This document shows positions 34,739 to 42,698 of a stretch of 64,000 nucleotides of DNA, piece by piece (positions within the stretch are counted from its first letter, which is position 1; each line of letters begins with the position of its first letter). The notes under the pieces were generated by a model. The model was not told where the DNA came from. It searched no databases and was given only the letters and a program-made list of their open reading frames with translations. Source of the stretch: Arcanobacterium phocisimile (lineage in GTDB: Bacteria; Actinomycetota; Actinomycetes; Actinomycetales; Actinomycetaceae). A program made the translations under genes and the position numbers. Where the stretch lies: positions 744,001-808,000 of the forward strand of contig NZ_CP070228.1 in the NCBI RefSeq assembly GCF_016904675.1, given 5' to 3'.

Positions 34739-36709
34739 ATGGGCGGGATGATAAAACGATCAGTGATTGACGATGTGCGTGACAAGACGCGCATCGAAGA
34801 TATTGTTGGCGAATACGTTACGCTCAAAACCGCTGGAGTCGGCTCAATGAAAGGGTTGTGCCCATTCCACGATGAGAAGACGCCGTCTTTCCACGTGCGC
34901 CCGCACGTCAACCGGTGGCACTGCTTTGGATGTGGCGAAGGCGGAGATGCCATCTCTTTTATCGAACGCATCGAACATGTTTCCTTCGTTGAAGCAATAG
35001 AACTCCTCGCCCGTAAAGCCGGAGTAACAATCGAATATGAGGAAAGTGCATACGGTGAGCGAGAAGAACGCGGCCCACGCGATGTGACGCGCTCGCGACT
35101 AATCGATGCCCATCGAGTCGCCGAAGAATTCTATATTCAGCAATTGGCGACTGAAGCCGGGAAACCAGCTCGTGACATGCTGGAAGCACGCGGATTCAGT
35201 CCGCAAGCTATCGCTGATTTCCGCGTCGGGTATTCTCCGGATTCGTGGGACGGTGTACTAACCGAGCTTCGCCGTCGCGGGTTTAATGATAAAGAGATCT
35301 TGGCGTCAGGCCTTGCCACGCAGAAAACTCGTGGACTCTACGATCGGTTTCGAGGCCGAGTCATGTGGCCAATACGGTCCATTACAGGTGACCCGATCGG
35401 GTTTGGTGCACGTAAACTTTTCGACTCTGATCAGGGGCCGAAATACCTCAATACTCCAGAAACGATGATATATAAAAAATCTGGAGTACTTTACGGGCTG
35501 GATGTAGCGAAAAAGTCAATTGCTGAGCAACGTGCTATTGTCGTCGTCGAAGGCTATACGGATGTGATGGCTGCCCATCTTGCTGGGGTGACTAACGCGG
35601 TGGCTACCTGTGGTACTGCTTTTGGTAGTGAACATGTGAAGATTGTGCGACGGTTGATGGGCGATTCTGCTAATCCAGCAGCTGGTGTGATGATGAGTAA
35701 CGGTCGTGCTTTTGGCGGTGAAGTTATTTTCACTTTCGACGGCGATGCCGCGGGTCAGAAGGCCGCGTTGCGTGCTTTCCAAGAAGATCAAAGTTTTGCG
35801 GCACAAACCTTCGTTGCTGTTTCGGCAGATGGCATGGACCCGTGTGATTTACGGATGGCTGGGGGCGATGCAGCGGTAAGGCAATTGATCGACGATCGTC
35901 GTCCGCTATTTGAATTTGCTATTCGTTCAATGCTTAATCAGCTTCCATTGAACACGGTTGAGGGCCGAGCTGCTGGGCTTTCTGCGGCTGCTCCGGTGGT
36001 GGCACATATCCGAGATCGCGTCTTACAGTCGGAGTATTCTCGCCAGCTCGCTGGTTGGCTTGGTATGGATGAGGCACTGGTTCGTGACAGTGTGCGCCGG
36101 GCGGGGAGAAATTCGCGATTGCCGGTCCAAATTCAACAAGTTGAAGAAGAGTATTCGCGCCCGGTTTTACAACCGCGCGATGCGCTACGTGACCCGATAG
36201 CGTTGGTTGAACGCCAGGCACTTGAAGTAATGCTGCAATTGCCTGGACTTGCGTTGGGAGCGCATGCGGATCGTATTCCGTCGCGCACCTTCCGCATCCC
36301 GATCCATCAAAGTATTTTTGATGCGCTAATGGCCGCTGGTGGGGTTGGCGCTTACGACGCAAAGTTCCGTGAACTGACTGCTGGCGGTATGGATAAGAAC
36401 ACTGCTTCGATTCGTGCAAGTTCGTGGTTCGTTGAGGAAGTAGAGTTACATGCTGACGACGTTGTTCGCGGTGCTATTCGTCAGCTTACGGTTGAGCCTT
36501 TACCAGAACGAGATGGTGAAGAGTCGTGGCGTTACGTGCGTGGAATTATTGTTTCCCTTATCCGGCAGGGGATTACCCAACAGATTGCTGATGTGCGCCG
36601 GGAAATGAACACGTTAAGTGCGGATTCTCCACAGCAGGAGTACTTGTTTGAAATGCTCATGAAATTAGAAACGGCCCGACGTGCGTATGATTCGGTTAAC
36701 GGCGTGTGA
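34739..36709 (+). CDS. dnaG: DNA primase DnaG
   Basis: Replicative primase of 656 residues. The N-terminal CHC2 zinc finger is complete (LCPFHDEKTPSFHV and WHCFGCGEGGD, about residues 40-75), the RNA polymerase core follows, and the TOPRIM motifs VVEGYTDVMAA (about 262) and FTFDGDAAGQKAA (about 330) carry the acidic metal ligands. The C-terminal helicase-binding region is less conserved. ATG 34739 is supported by the -10 box placement; ATG 34748 is possible. Single gene, followed by a tRNA. Confidence 0.97.
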   Translation: MGGMIKRSVIDDVRDKTRIEDIVGEYVTLKTAGVGSMKGLCPFHDEKTPSFHVRPHVNRWHCFGCGEGGDAISFIERIEHVSFVEAIELLARKAGVTIEYEESAYGEREERGPRDVTRSRLIDAHRVAEEFYIQQLATEAGKPARDMLEARGFSPQAIADFRVGYSPDSWDGVLTELRRRGFNDKEILASGLATQKTRGLYDRFRGRVMWPIRSITGDPIGFGARKLFDSDQGPKYLNTPETMIYKKSGVLYGLDVAKKSIAEQRAIVVVEGYTDVMAAHLAGVTNAVATCGTAFGSEHVKIVRRLMGDSANPAAGVMMSNGRAFGGEVIFTFDGDAAGQKAALRAFQEDQSFAAQTFVAVSADGMDPCDLRMAGGDAAVRQLIDDRRPLFEFAIRSMLNQLPLNTVEGRAAGLSAAAPVVAHIRDRVLQSEYSRQLAGWLGMDEALVRDSVRRAGRNSRLPVQIQQVEEEYSRPVLQPRDALRDPIALVERQALEVMLQLPGLALGAHADRIPSRTFRIPIHQSIFDALMAAGGVGAYDAKFRELTAGGMDKNTASIRASSWFVEEVELHADDVVRGAIRQLTVEPLPERDGEESWRYVRGIIVSLIRQGITQQIADVRREMNTLSADSPQQEYLFEMLMKLETARRAYDSVNGV

Positions 36710-36757
36710 TGTGTGTAGTTTTACGGTTGTCAATTATGCCGGCGTGTAAGTTTTCGG

Positions 36758-36763
36758 TACGAT
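36758..36763 (+). promoter_or_regulatory. Candidate -10 box of the CAT tRNA
   Basis: TACGAT stands 10 nt before the tRNA 5' end, which fits a short pre-tRNA leader. A TTGTCA upstream (36727) is too far to be a standard -35. Confidence 0.4.
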
Positions 36764-36773
36764 AGTGTCCGTT

Positions 36774-36847
36774 GCCCCTGTAGCTCAGCTGGTTAGAGCA
36801 GGGAACTCATAATTCTTTGGTCGCGGGTTCAAGTCCTGCCGGGGGCA
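36774..36847 (+). tRNA. tRNA with CAT anticodon (Met or lysidine-type Ile2)
   Basis: A 74-nt cloverleaf: acceptor GCCCCTG pairs with CGGGGGC, D-arm GCTCAGCTGGTTAGAGC, anticodon loop CTCATAA, T-arm GCGGG-TTCAAGT-CCTGC. CCA is not encoded. The anticodon CAT is shared by elongator Met and by Ile2 (modified by TilS). The variable region TTTGGTCGC and GTTCAAGTCC resemble Ile2 of E. coli more than Met, but identity cannot be fixed by eye. It is not initiator-like, because the acceptor end is paired (G1-C72). Confidence 0.9.
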
Positions 36848-36853
36848 CAATGT

Positions 36854-36893
36854 AAAATCCTCTAGTAGTTTGTTTGACTACTAGAGGATTTTT
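36854..36893 (+). terminator. Terminator of the CAT tRNA
   Basis: AAAATCCTCTAGTAGT and its exact complement (36877-36892) form a 16-bp stem ending in TTTTT. Confidence 0.9.
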
Positions 36894-36956
36894 CGTCGGT
36901 GTACCGAGAACCTTTTGAGCTGTGGAAAACTTTTTTCGCGTATAGGAAAAGGTTGT

Positions 36957-36962
36957 TAGATT
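36957..36962 (+). promoter_or_regulatory. -10 box TAGATT of a leaderless-type start
   Basis: TAGATT is 6 nt before the ATG at 36969. No Shine-Dalgarno is present. Confidence 0.55.
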
Positions 36963-36968
36963 TACGCT

Positions 36969-37595
36969 ATGAGCAGCACAGACTTTTCTCAAATGGTTTA
37001 CCGATGGGCAGGTATTTTCATCGCTTCGATAGTACTTCTTAGCGCATGTACGGCTAAAAGTGAGCCGGCAGATCGGCCTATGGAGGCGTTAAGTTCACAA
37101 GAAGCGACAGTATTAGAGAACAGCGAGTCAGGCGGGGAACGAGCAATCCCTCAACGTCCTATTGTGGACCCACCGGTTGATCCGGTGTTGACTGGTGATA
37201 ACCGTGCCGATGCTGTGGCAGTCGCTCAACATTTTGTGCAGGTGTATCCGTACATGTTGAAGACTGGTGATACGTCATTTTGGCAGCGCTACTCGTCTCC
37301 TGAGTGCAAATTCTGTCAAGAGACTCTCGACGCTGCGCGTGAACGCAATAAGTCCGGAGCGTGGATCGATGGGGATCTGGAACTGAAGAATCCGCTGCTA
37401 CGGGTAGCGAATGAAGGTGAAACCCTCTTTCAAGTGGAATTTAGCGTGGAACGCACTGGTGTAGTTGAGCACTTGTCGACTGGCGAAAAAGTTGTTCCTA
37501 ACCATGAAAATAGAGTTCTGCTGATCGTGAGCAAAGATTCTCAATGGACTGTTAAAAATTTCCAAATCGGAAAAGCTGCAGAAAATAATGAATAG
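36969..37595 (+). CDS. DUF6318-like lipoprotein
   Basis: A 208-residue predicted lipoprotein: membrane segment about 12-25 and lipobox LLSAC (Cys near residue 27). A low-complexity linker follows, then a domain with AVAVAQHFVQVYPYMLKTGD and YSSPECKFCQETLDAARERNKSGAW (two cysteines in CKFC). This resembles the actinobacterial DUF6318 lipoproteins, whose function is unknown. It is first of four closely spaced genes between two tRNAs; the next gene overlaps its end by 8 nt. Confidence 0.75.
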   Translation: MSSTDFSQMVYRWAGIFIASIVLLSACTAKSEPADRPMEALSSQEATVLENSESGGERAIPQRPIVDPPVDPVLTGDNRADAVAVAQHFVQVYPYMLKTGDTSFWQRYSSPECKFCQETLDAARERNKSGAWIDGDLELKNPLLRVANEGETLFQVEFSVERTGVVEHLSTGEKVVPNHENRVLLIVSKDSQWTVKNFQIGKAAENNE

Positions 37596-38376
37596 TTTTT
37601 TCTTCTTTCTTGCTCTGACTGGAACTTTTAGTGCCGACACTCCTGCTATGACCGAGGGCGACCGTTGGGGATCATCAGTGACCGATAACATTGTTGAGGT
37701 GGGTATGGTCGTGCCGATTAATAGTTATACGAGAAACGACTCAGATGAGGTGCTCCCACCAGATCTCTCGGCGCCAACATTTGTACCGCCGCGCTATACG
37801 ATAAGCGACTTTTGTGCGGGTATTCCTGTACCTGGAACCGTGCCTGTTGGATGGGGAATAGGAAATCTCGGCGAGCTTGAATCAAGACGCGAAGAAATAT
37901 GTGCCGCAGATATGAACCAATCCCTAACCTTAGAGGCTATTTCAACAGCGTTTCAAGACCAAGCCTCCACAATTATTGATGCCGGTGAATTCCATATACA
38001 GCCAGAAACCACGTCGATCCTTATAAACAAAGACACCTATTTCTCAAGTACAGCAGTTGAGCACACAACTATGCTCACAGTTGCTGAACAAGAAATTCCC
38101 ATCAAAATTACTCCGCAGTCGTATCATTGGCAGTTTGGCGATGGCGAAGAGCAGATAACTTCCACTGGAGGCCGAGGGTGGCCTGATGGGCAGATTCGAC
38201 ACCCGTATCACCAACAAGGTACCTATCGACCAACAGTAGTCGTGGCCTGGTCGGCAGTAGTTCGATTACCGTCAGGAACGTGGATCCAGGTGCCCGGAAC
38301 TGGTTATACACAAAGTACTGGGCGGGAGTTCACAGTACGAGAAGCTCGAGCAGTCCTCACTTACAGAACACGCTAG
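37588..38376 (+). CDS. Exported protein with a PKD-like domain
   Basis: A 262-residue protein not recognised beyond its fold hints. A short hydrophobic N-terminus (NSFFFFLALTGTFSA) looks like a signal peptide. The C-terminal part has YHWQFGDGEE (about residue 177) and IRHPYHQQGTYRPTVVV, the W-x-F-G-D-G and H-x-Y-x-x-x-G-x-Y pattern of PKD-like beta sandwiches. The two cysteines (DFCAGIPVPG and REEICAAD) could pair. It overlaps the lipoprotein gene by 8 nt, so the two are cotranslated and may act together at the cell surface. Confidence 0.65.
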   Translation: MNSFFFFLALTGTFSADTPAMTEGDRWGSSVTDNIVEVGMVVPINSYTRNDSDEVLPPDLSAPTFVPPRYTISDFCAGIPVPGTVPVGWGIGNLGELESRREEICAADMNQSLTLEAISTAFQDQASTIIDAGEFHIQPETTSILINKDTYFSSTAVEHTTMLTVAEQEIPIKITPQSYHWQFGDGEEQITSTGGRGWPDGQIRHPYHQQGTYRPTVVVAWSAVVRLPSGTWIQVPGTGYTQSTGREFTVREARAVLTYRTR

Positions 38377-38379
38377 ACT
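38374..38379 (+). promoter_or_regulatory. -10 box TAGACT of a leaderless-type start
   Basis: TAGACT, identical to the dnaE element, ends 6 nt before GTG 38386. It overlaps the stop codon of the preceding gene (TAG at 38374-38376). Confidence 0.55.
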
Positions 38380-38385
38380 ACCAGT

Positions 38386-38625
38386 GTGAAACTAAATGAA
38401 AATTCGCAAGAAAAAGATGTGAACACCGGAACAGGTCTATCTGAGGACGAACTGGCAACGCTCAAAGCCGCGCAGAAAAAATACTTCTTCCTCGCCTTGA
38501 TAGCAGGGCTGATCCTTCTTGTTCTGGGAATAATTGCTGGTCAAAACTTTGCCCACTCGACGTCGAGTGAAGTGGAGCAGGGGAGTAGCATCGCTATAGA
38601 GATTTTGGGAGAACAACTGTGCTAG
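38386..38625 (+). CDS. Small single-pass membrane protein
   Basis: A 79-residue protein with a charged N-terminus, one membrane helix (FFLALIAGLILLVLGII, about residues 31-47) and a short acidic tail. No family is recognised. GTG 38386 follows TAGACT by 6 nt; no ribosome site is seen. Its end overlaps the start of the next gene by 7 nt, so the two are likely translated together. Confidence 0.65.
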   Translation: MKLNENSQEKDVNTGTGLSEDELATLKAAQKKYFFLALIAGLILLVLGIIAGQNFAHSTSSEVEQGSSIAIEILGEQLC

Positions 38626-39113
38626 GAAAGAAAAAATATCCTGAGAAGCTCAAGAACAGCCTCGGAAAAAGACCAGCCACTGCCACGAAGATCGCTGGAC
38701 AAACAGAGCGCTGGATAGCCGCCTGGGCCACTGAAATGGCGATCATCGAAAATGACGGCAGCCGTCAGACATACGAATGGTATGAGTTTGAAACAGCCTC
38801 CTGGGACGATGAAGCACGCCTCCTGACACTGACATTCGTCGAACCAGGAGTCGAGGCGTTGAAAATCACACTCGATGACGATGCAAATGATTACCTACTG
38901 ACGATGATTCATGAGCGAGTTGAGCGATCAATTGTCTGTCAAGGGTTTGCAGATTTACCTTCAGGCGGTGTCGCCCGAGGGCAAGTGCGTAGACGCTCTG
39001 ATGAGACCCTTTTCGTTCAAATCATTGTTGACAGGGAACCTACATCGGCGGATTTGCAGGCAATAAACGGTTTAGAGATAGAGTTGCGCGATATGGTCGG
39101 CATGGTTAGCTAG
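38619..39113 (+). CDS. Conserved hypothetical protein
   Basis: A 164-residue soluble protein, basic at the N-terminus (LGKKKYPEKLKNSLGKR) and mixed alpha/beta afterwards. Recognisable stretches are ERWIAAWATEMAII, WYEFETASWDDEARLLTL and a C-terminal ELRDMVGMV. It looks like an actinobacterial conserved hypothetical protein; no catalytic motif is evident. GTG 38619 follows GGGAGAAC. It is the last gene before tRNA-Asn. Confidence 0.7.
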   Translation: MLGKKKYPEKLKNSLGKRPATATKIAGQTERWIAAWATEMAIIENDGSRQTYEWYEFETASWDDEARLLTLTFVEPGVEALKITLDDDANDYLLTMIHERVERSIVCQGFADLPSGGVARGQVRRRSDETLFVQIIVDREPTSADLQAINGLEIELRDMVGMVS

Positions 39114-39187
39114 CGTTGCCGATCGACTGTAGGAACAGGCGATTTTGTGATGGCGCTTACAAAACGTAGAAAAATGCGAATTTGAAT

Positions 39188-39216
39188 TTGCATCCTTCTC
39201 CGTCACCGTCTATAGT
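39188..39216 (+). promoter_or_regulatory. Promoter of tRNA-Asn
   Basis: TTGCAT (39188-39193) and TATAGT (39211-39216) are spaced by 17 bp, and the tRNA begins 14 nt after the -10. This is the best consensus-like promoter in the window. Confidence 0.8.
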
Positions 39217-39230
39217 TTTTGGAGTCGCCT

Positions 39231-39302
39231 TCCCGCATAGCTCAATGGCAGAGCATTCGACTGTTAATCGAAGGGTTGCTGGTTCGAGTCCAGCTGCGGG
39301 AG
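39231..39302 (+). tRNA. tRNA-Asn (GTT)
   Basis: A 72-nt cloverleaf with acceptor TCCCGCA/TGCGGGA, D-arm GCTCAATGGCAGAGC, anticodon loop CTGTTAA (GTT) on a TTCGA/TCGAA stem, and T-arm GCTGG-TTCGAGT-CCAGC. CCA is not encoded. Confidence 0.97.
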
Positions 39303-39310
39303 CAAAGGAA

Positions 39311-39344
39311 TGAGACCCGGTCATTTGACCGGGTCTCATTCTAT
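39311..39344 (+). terminator. Terminator of tRNA-Asn
   Basis: TGAGACCCGGTCA and its exact complement (39326-39338) with a tight loop, followed by TTCTATTT. Confidence 0.88.
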
Positions 39345-39442
39345 TTCCCAGTAGATAAATCGTAGGTTCGAAAGTCGTTCTTCGCCCATCAGTGATGTCA
39401 GAGCGATATACAAAATCTCTCTAACTTAGCCCAGCTTTGAAT

Positions 39443-40831
39443 AGCGGCTCTTCGGATTTTGGTGGGGTGTGGGGTAGATTGTGTTGAGGAGTCGCTAGTT
39501 GGGTTTGCTGGTGTAGCGGAGGCATCTGGTGTGGTAGTTGGTGAAGTTGGTAAATCTGTAGCCGATTCTTTTGATGCGTTTGATGAGGTTGTTCATGGCT
39601 TCGGTGATCGAGTTCGATAGGCGGGCGTGGTGGTAGGCCAGGATCTGGTGATACCAGTTTTTGAGTGTTCGGCTAAGTTGTTGGATTTCTTGGGGTATGA
39701 AGTCTTGGCTGGTGTGGTTGATGAGTTGATCAAGCATGGTTTGAGTGGTGGTGATGTCGGGTGTAGAAATTTCGTAGGCGTGTCTTTGACACGGTAAGCG
39801 ATAGCTACTTCACCATAGGGCTCTCCTAGGCGTAAGAGTGATTCGATCCGATGTTGTGTTTTATCGGTGAGTTTTTGTCCGTAGACAAGTTGGCGTCTTA
39901 TACGGTAGAGCGGGTTGGTTTTTCGTCCGCGGTGTCCAAGTGTTTGTTGTTGAACACGCCGGCGTACACGATCAAGGGCTTGGTTAGTTAATGTGATGAC
40001 GTGGAAGTGGTCAGCAACTTGGGTAGCGTGCGGTGTGATCGTGTTGAAAACAGCCCGGTAGGTCGGGCTCATATCGAGTGGGGCATAGCTGATTTTTTGT
40101 TTCCAATAGGTAGGGAAGCGGTGAAGGAAACGGGCAACCTCAACATAGCTACGGTTTGGAATAATATCAATGGTCTGGTGGTTGGTTATATCGCGTAGCG
40201 TGGTCACATATTGGGTAGGGCGTTTGTTTAAGACGAACGAAACGTGTCTCGTCAAGACCAATCGCAGGAGTTTGAGATAAACGTTTACGATCAGCATCAA
40301 GTAAGGCCTGCCCGTAGACGGTCACGGTATGGTTAATCGTGTGCCAATCACAGCCCAGCTCGCCAGCGACTTTACTTATTGTTCGTCCCATTCCTACTTG
40401 CTTGGTCGTCCGTTTAGCTGCCCTGGTCGTTAACCGAGAGTGTCTACTAGCAATGCGTTTGTCCTGGCTAGTCCATGAACCCATAGCACAATCATTGCTA
40501 GGACAATACCAGCGGTGTTTACGCCAGATCAGACCCATGGGGCGTCCGTAAACGGGCAGATCGATATAAGGAACTCGTGGTCTATCCTTGACTCGTGCCC
40601 GTACCTTGCATCGAGGACATAGCACGGTATCAAGATCTTGCTCGATCTCGATTGATTGGTGTGGTCCGTGACGATGATAAGCCACAGGCACAACATCTTT
40701 TAAACTCAGTAAACGAGCCACGATTACGTTAGGATCAGAACTGGTGAAGATAGTTTCAGGTTTTTTGCTCACACTCTAAGCATGAACTCTCTTCACCATC
40801 TTCACAACACCCCGCTAAAATGCGAAGAGTC
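39443..40831 (-). mobile_element. ISL3-family insertion sequence, degenerate
   Basis: About 1.39 kb bounded by imperfect inverted repeats: left GGCTCTTCGGATTTTGGTGG (from 39446) and right, read inward on the minus strand, GACTCTTCGCATTTTAGCGG (to about 40830). The 9-nt GCTTTGAAT occurs just outside both ends (39434-39442 and 40832-40840), which looks like a target duplication plus a base. It lies 100 bp after the tRNA-Asn terminator. Confidence 0.8.
39495..40772 (-). pseudogene. ISL3-type transposase with two frameshifts
   Basis: The N-terminal zinc-finger part (CPRCKVRARVKDRPRVPYIDLP, CPSNDC) and HTH region (TISKVAGELGCDWHTI) run in one frame from GTG 40772 to GLDETRF. The frame then shifts (about 40225-40240) into the central DDE part (YAPLDMSPTYRAV, HFHVITL) and returns to the first frame near 39775-39785 for the C-terminal ARLSNSITEAMNNLIKRIKR. 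No single frame covers the whole, so it is inactive unless rescued. The domain order and motifs are those of ISL3 transposases. Confidence 0.85.
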
Positions 40832-41007
40832 GCTTTGAATGGCTCAGATCGCCCTGAATAAAGGGGAATGTTGTGCCGGGCACAATTACCAGCTCGAATA
40901 TCGATCCCTACCTCACATTCGAACTCAAGGAGTAGGAAAAAAGACCCTCGTGGCGTAGAGTTATAGTTGTCATGCAAATCAAGAAGAAAAGCAGGGGGTG
41001 AAACTAA

Positions 41008-41115
41008 ATGAAGAAGTTCAAGAACCTATTCCGCACCCGCGAGACAGCGAATGCACTCATCGTCGAAGCACGTGCGAAGGATATCGATTTCGCAATCGAC
41101 TCTCGCACATGGTGA
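41008..41115 (+). CDS. Small ORF of 35 residues with ribosome site and terminator
   Basis: An ORF of 35 codons starting MKKFKNLFRTRETANALIVE, basic at the N-terminus, mixed after that. AGGGGGTG lies 7 nt before the ATG, TATAGT (40962-40967) is a possible -10, and an intrinsic terminator follows within 25 nt of the stop. It stands alone between two insertion sequences. No family is recognised; it could be a small protein gene, a leader peptide cut off from its operon, or a chance ORF in an expressed small RNA. Confidence 0.45.
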   Translation: MKKFKNLFRTRETANALIVEARAKDIDFAIDSRTW

Positions 41116-41137
41116 ATAGAGCAATGCTCATAAGAAG

Positions 41138-41162
41138 GCGCACAACGGGGTGCGCATTTTTT
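41138..41162 (+). terminator. Intrinsic terminator after the 35-codon ORF
   Basis: GCGCAC-AACGGG-GTGCGC followed by ATTTTTTAT. Confidence 0.8.
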
Positions 41163-41265
41163 ATGCCCAAAATAGCTCGGCGAAAACATTTGCTGGACGA
41201 TAGTACTACAGGCCAGTGCTACTATATCCACCGTCGTAAAGCCCCACGTTGCTTTTCGGGCTAGC

Positions 41266-41288
41266 GGACAATTGTTATTGATGGTTTT
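41266..41288 (+). repeat. Extra copy of the IS1249-type left end
   Basis: GGACAATTGTTATTGATGGTTTT resembles the terminal repeat at 41354 (GGACAATAGTTATTGATTTTG) and lies 88 bp further out. It could be the true left end or a relic of an earlier insertion. Confidence 0.5.
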
Positions 41289-41353
41289 GCCGTTTTTCGT
41301 TGCTAGGGTGGGGTTTTCTGGAAAGAAACTCGTTTCGACTCGAGTTTTTGGTT

Positions 41354-42598
41354 GGACAATAGTTATTGATTTTGTTGCCAGTTATCCGCGTGATAGCAGG
41401 GAAAAATTGTAGTGAAAGTCGGTTGCATACTAGTGGGTATGAGATCGAACAAGAAACACTGCCCTACTTGTGGTGAAGGCATGGTCAAAAACGGTAAAGA
41501 CAAATGCGGCCACCAACGCTGGATCTGCCGCTCATGCAAGGTAACCTCGCGTTGGCATAACGACGTCACTTCGCGGGATTTGCGTGCGTTCTTAGAGGTT
41601 CTGACTGGGAAAACCACGCAGCGAGAACTTCCTGGACAGGGCCGGACCTTCCGACGCAAGAGCGCTGTGTTGTGGGAGATCTGGCCGATATGCGAACCCG
41701 ATGGGCAAGCCCACCGCGTGATCCATGTTGATGGTATCCATTTAGGCCGCGATGCTGTCATTCTGATCGCCTGCAGCCCCGAATATGTGATTGCCTGGCA
41801 TGTGGCCAGACGTGAATCGACCCAAGCCTGGCTGGACCTGCTCGCGAAAATCCCACCACCCGGTATGGTCGTGGCTGACGGGGGCACAGGTTTCACAACA
41901 GCTCGGGCACAATTGTGGCCCTCCACGCGTGTCCAACGCTGCACGTTCCACGCCTATCAACAGGTCAAACGCTACACGACCACACGCTCACGAACTGAAT
42001 GTGGCAGACAGCTCTACCGGATCGGTGTTGATCTATTGCATGTGAAAACTCCCGCACACGCGCACGTATGGATCGATAGCTTCTATGCTTGGCGTCACCG
42101 TTGGGCTGGGTTCCTGGCCGAGAAAACCCGTAACGAGAAAGGAAAACTAGTCGATAAACACGAGCGGCTCGTCAAGGCTGGCAATAGTCTGTCTAGGCTG
42201 GTCGATAGTGGCCATTTGTTCACGTTTCTCAATCCCGATCTTTACGATGACGGAGAAATAATCGGTTCTCTACCAGCGATGAATAACCAGATCGAGGGAG
42301 GTATCAACTCGCCTTTACGTGAACTGCTGCGCCGTCATCGGGGTATGAGTATCGATCACCGGATCCGTGCAGTGTCATGGTGGTGCTACCTACACACCGA
42401 GAACCCTGCCAACCCAGCCGAAATCCTGCGTATCATGCCCACCAACACGGACATCATGCGCGCTTACCAGCAAGCCGCAGCCCGACACCGAGCCCACCAC
42501 AACAACCATCGCTGGGGCAACGGCCTTGACTGGAACGAACTCCACACCCACACACCCTACCGCAACGACTACTAACCCAAAATCAATAACTTTTGTCC
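41354..42598 (+). mobile_element. IS1249-type insertion sequence, apparently intact
   Basis: The terminal inverted repeats GGACAATAGTTATTGATTTTG (41354-41374) and CAAAATCAATAACTTTTGTCC (42578-42598) match at 19 of 21 positions. They enclose a complete transposase gene. An additional related left-end copy at 41266 makes the exact left boundary uncertain (1.25 or 1.33 kb). Confidence 0.8.
41439..42575 (+). CDS. IS1249-type transposase (IS256 superfamily)
   Basis: A 378-residue transposase in one open frame. The N-terminal zinc ribbon is CPTCGEGMVKNG...CGHQRWICRSC. The catalytic core has HVDGIHLG (first Asp), VVADGGTGF (second Asp, near residue 150), RCTFHAYQQVKRY (the C-x-x-H characteristic of IS256-like enzymes) and MNNQIEGGINSPLRELLRRHRGMS with the last acidic residue. 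GTG 41412 is an in-frame alternative start. It appears functional, unlike its relatives in this region, and is the likely recent mobile element here. Confidence 0.88.
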   Translation: MRSNKKHCPTCGEGMVKNGKDKCGHQRWICRSCKVTSRWHNDVTSRDLRAFLEVLTGKTTQRELPGQGRTFRRKSAVLWEIWPICEPDGQAHRVIHVDGIHLGRDAVILIACSPEYVIAWHVARRESTQAWLDLLAKIPPPGMVVADGGTGFTTARAQLWPSTRVQRCTFHAYQQVKRYTTTRSRTECGRQLYRIGVDLLHVKTPAHAHVWIDSFYAWRHRWAGFLAEKTRNEKGKLVDKHERLVKAGNSLSRLVDSGHLFTFLNPDLYDDGEIIGSLPAMNNQIEGGINSPLRELLRRHRGMSIDHRIRAVSWWCYLHTENPANPAEILRIMPTNTDIMRAYQQAAARHRAHHNNHRWGNGLDWNELHTHTPYRNDY

Positions 42599-42680
42599 TA
42601 TAACCCTGCTTTTCTGACGTCCCGCATAAGTTAGGCCCAAGTTTGAAGTGCCCCAGGTTTTGTTCCGTTTGAGTAGATGG

Positions 42681-42698
42681 GCATAGTCTGGACTATGC
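42681..42698 (+). repeat. 18-bp palindrome over the IS3 orfA start
   Basis: GCATAGTC-TG-GACTATGC covers the ATG at 42695. It could fold in mRNA and limit translation, as in other insertion sequences that guard against readthrough. Confidence 0.6.

Noticed and set aside
40756-40977. Minus-strand ORF of 73 codons with several cysteines across the ISL3 right end
   Set aside because: It crosses the IS boundary and half of it is IS terminal sequence, so it cannot be an ancestral gene, and no ribosome site is present.
38386-41012. The same 15 bases GTGAAACTAAATGAA at 38386-38400 and 40998-41012, each opening an ORF (MKLNE...)
   Set aside because: The identity ends at once, the downstream proteins differ, and the second ORF competes with the better supported 35-codon frame; a chance match or a very small relic is the simplest reading.
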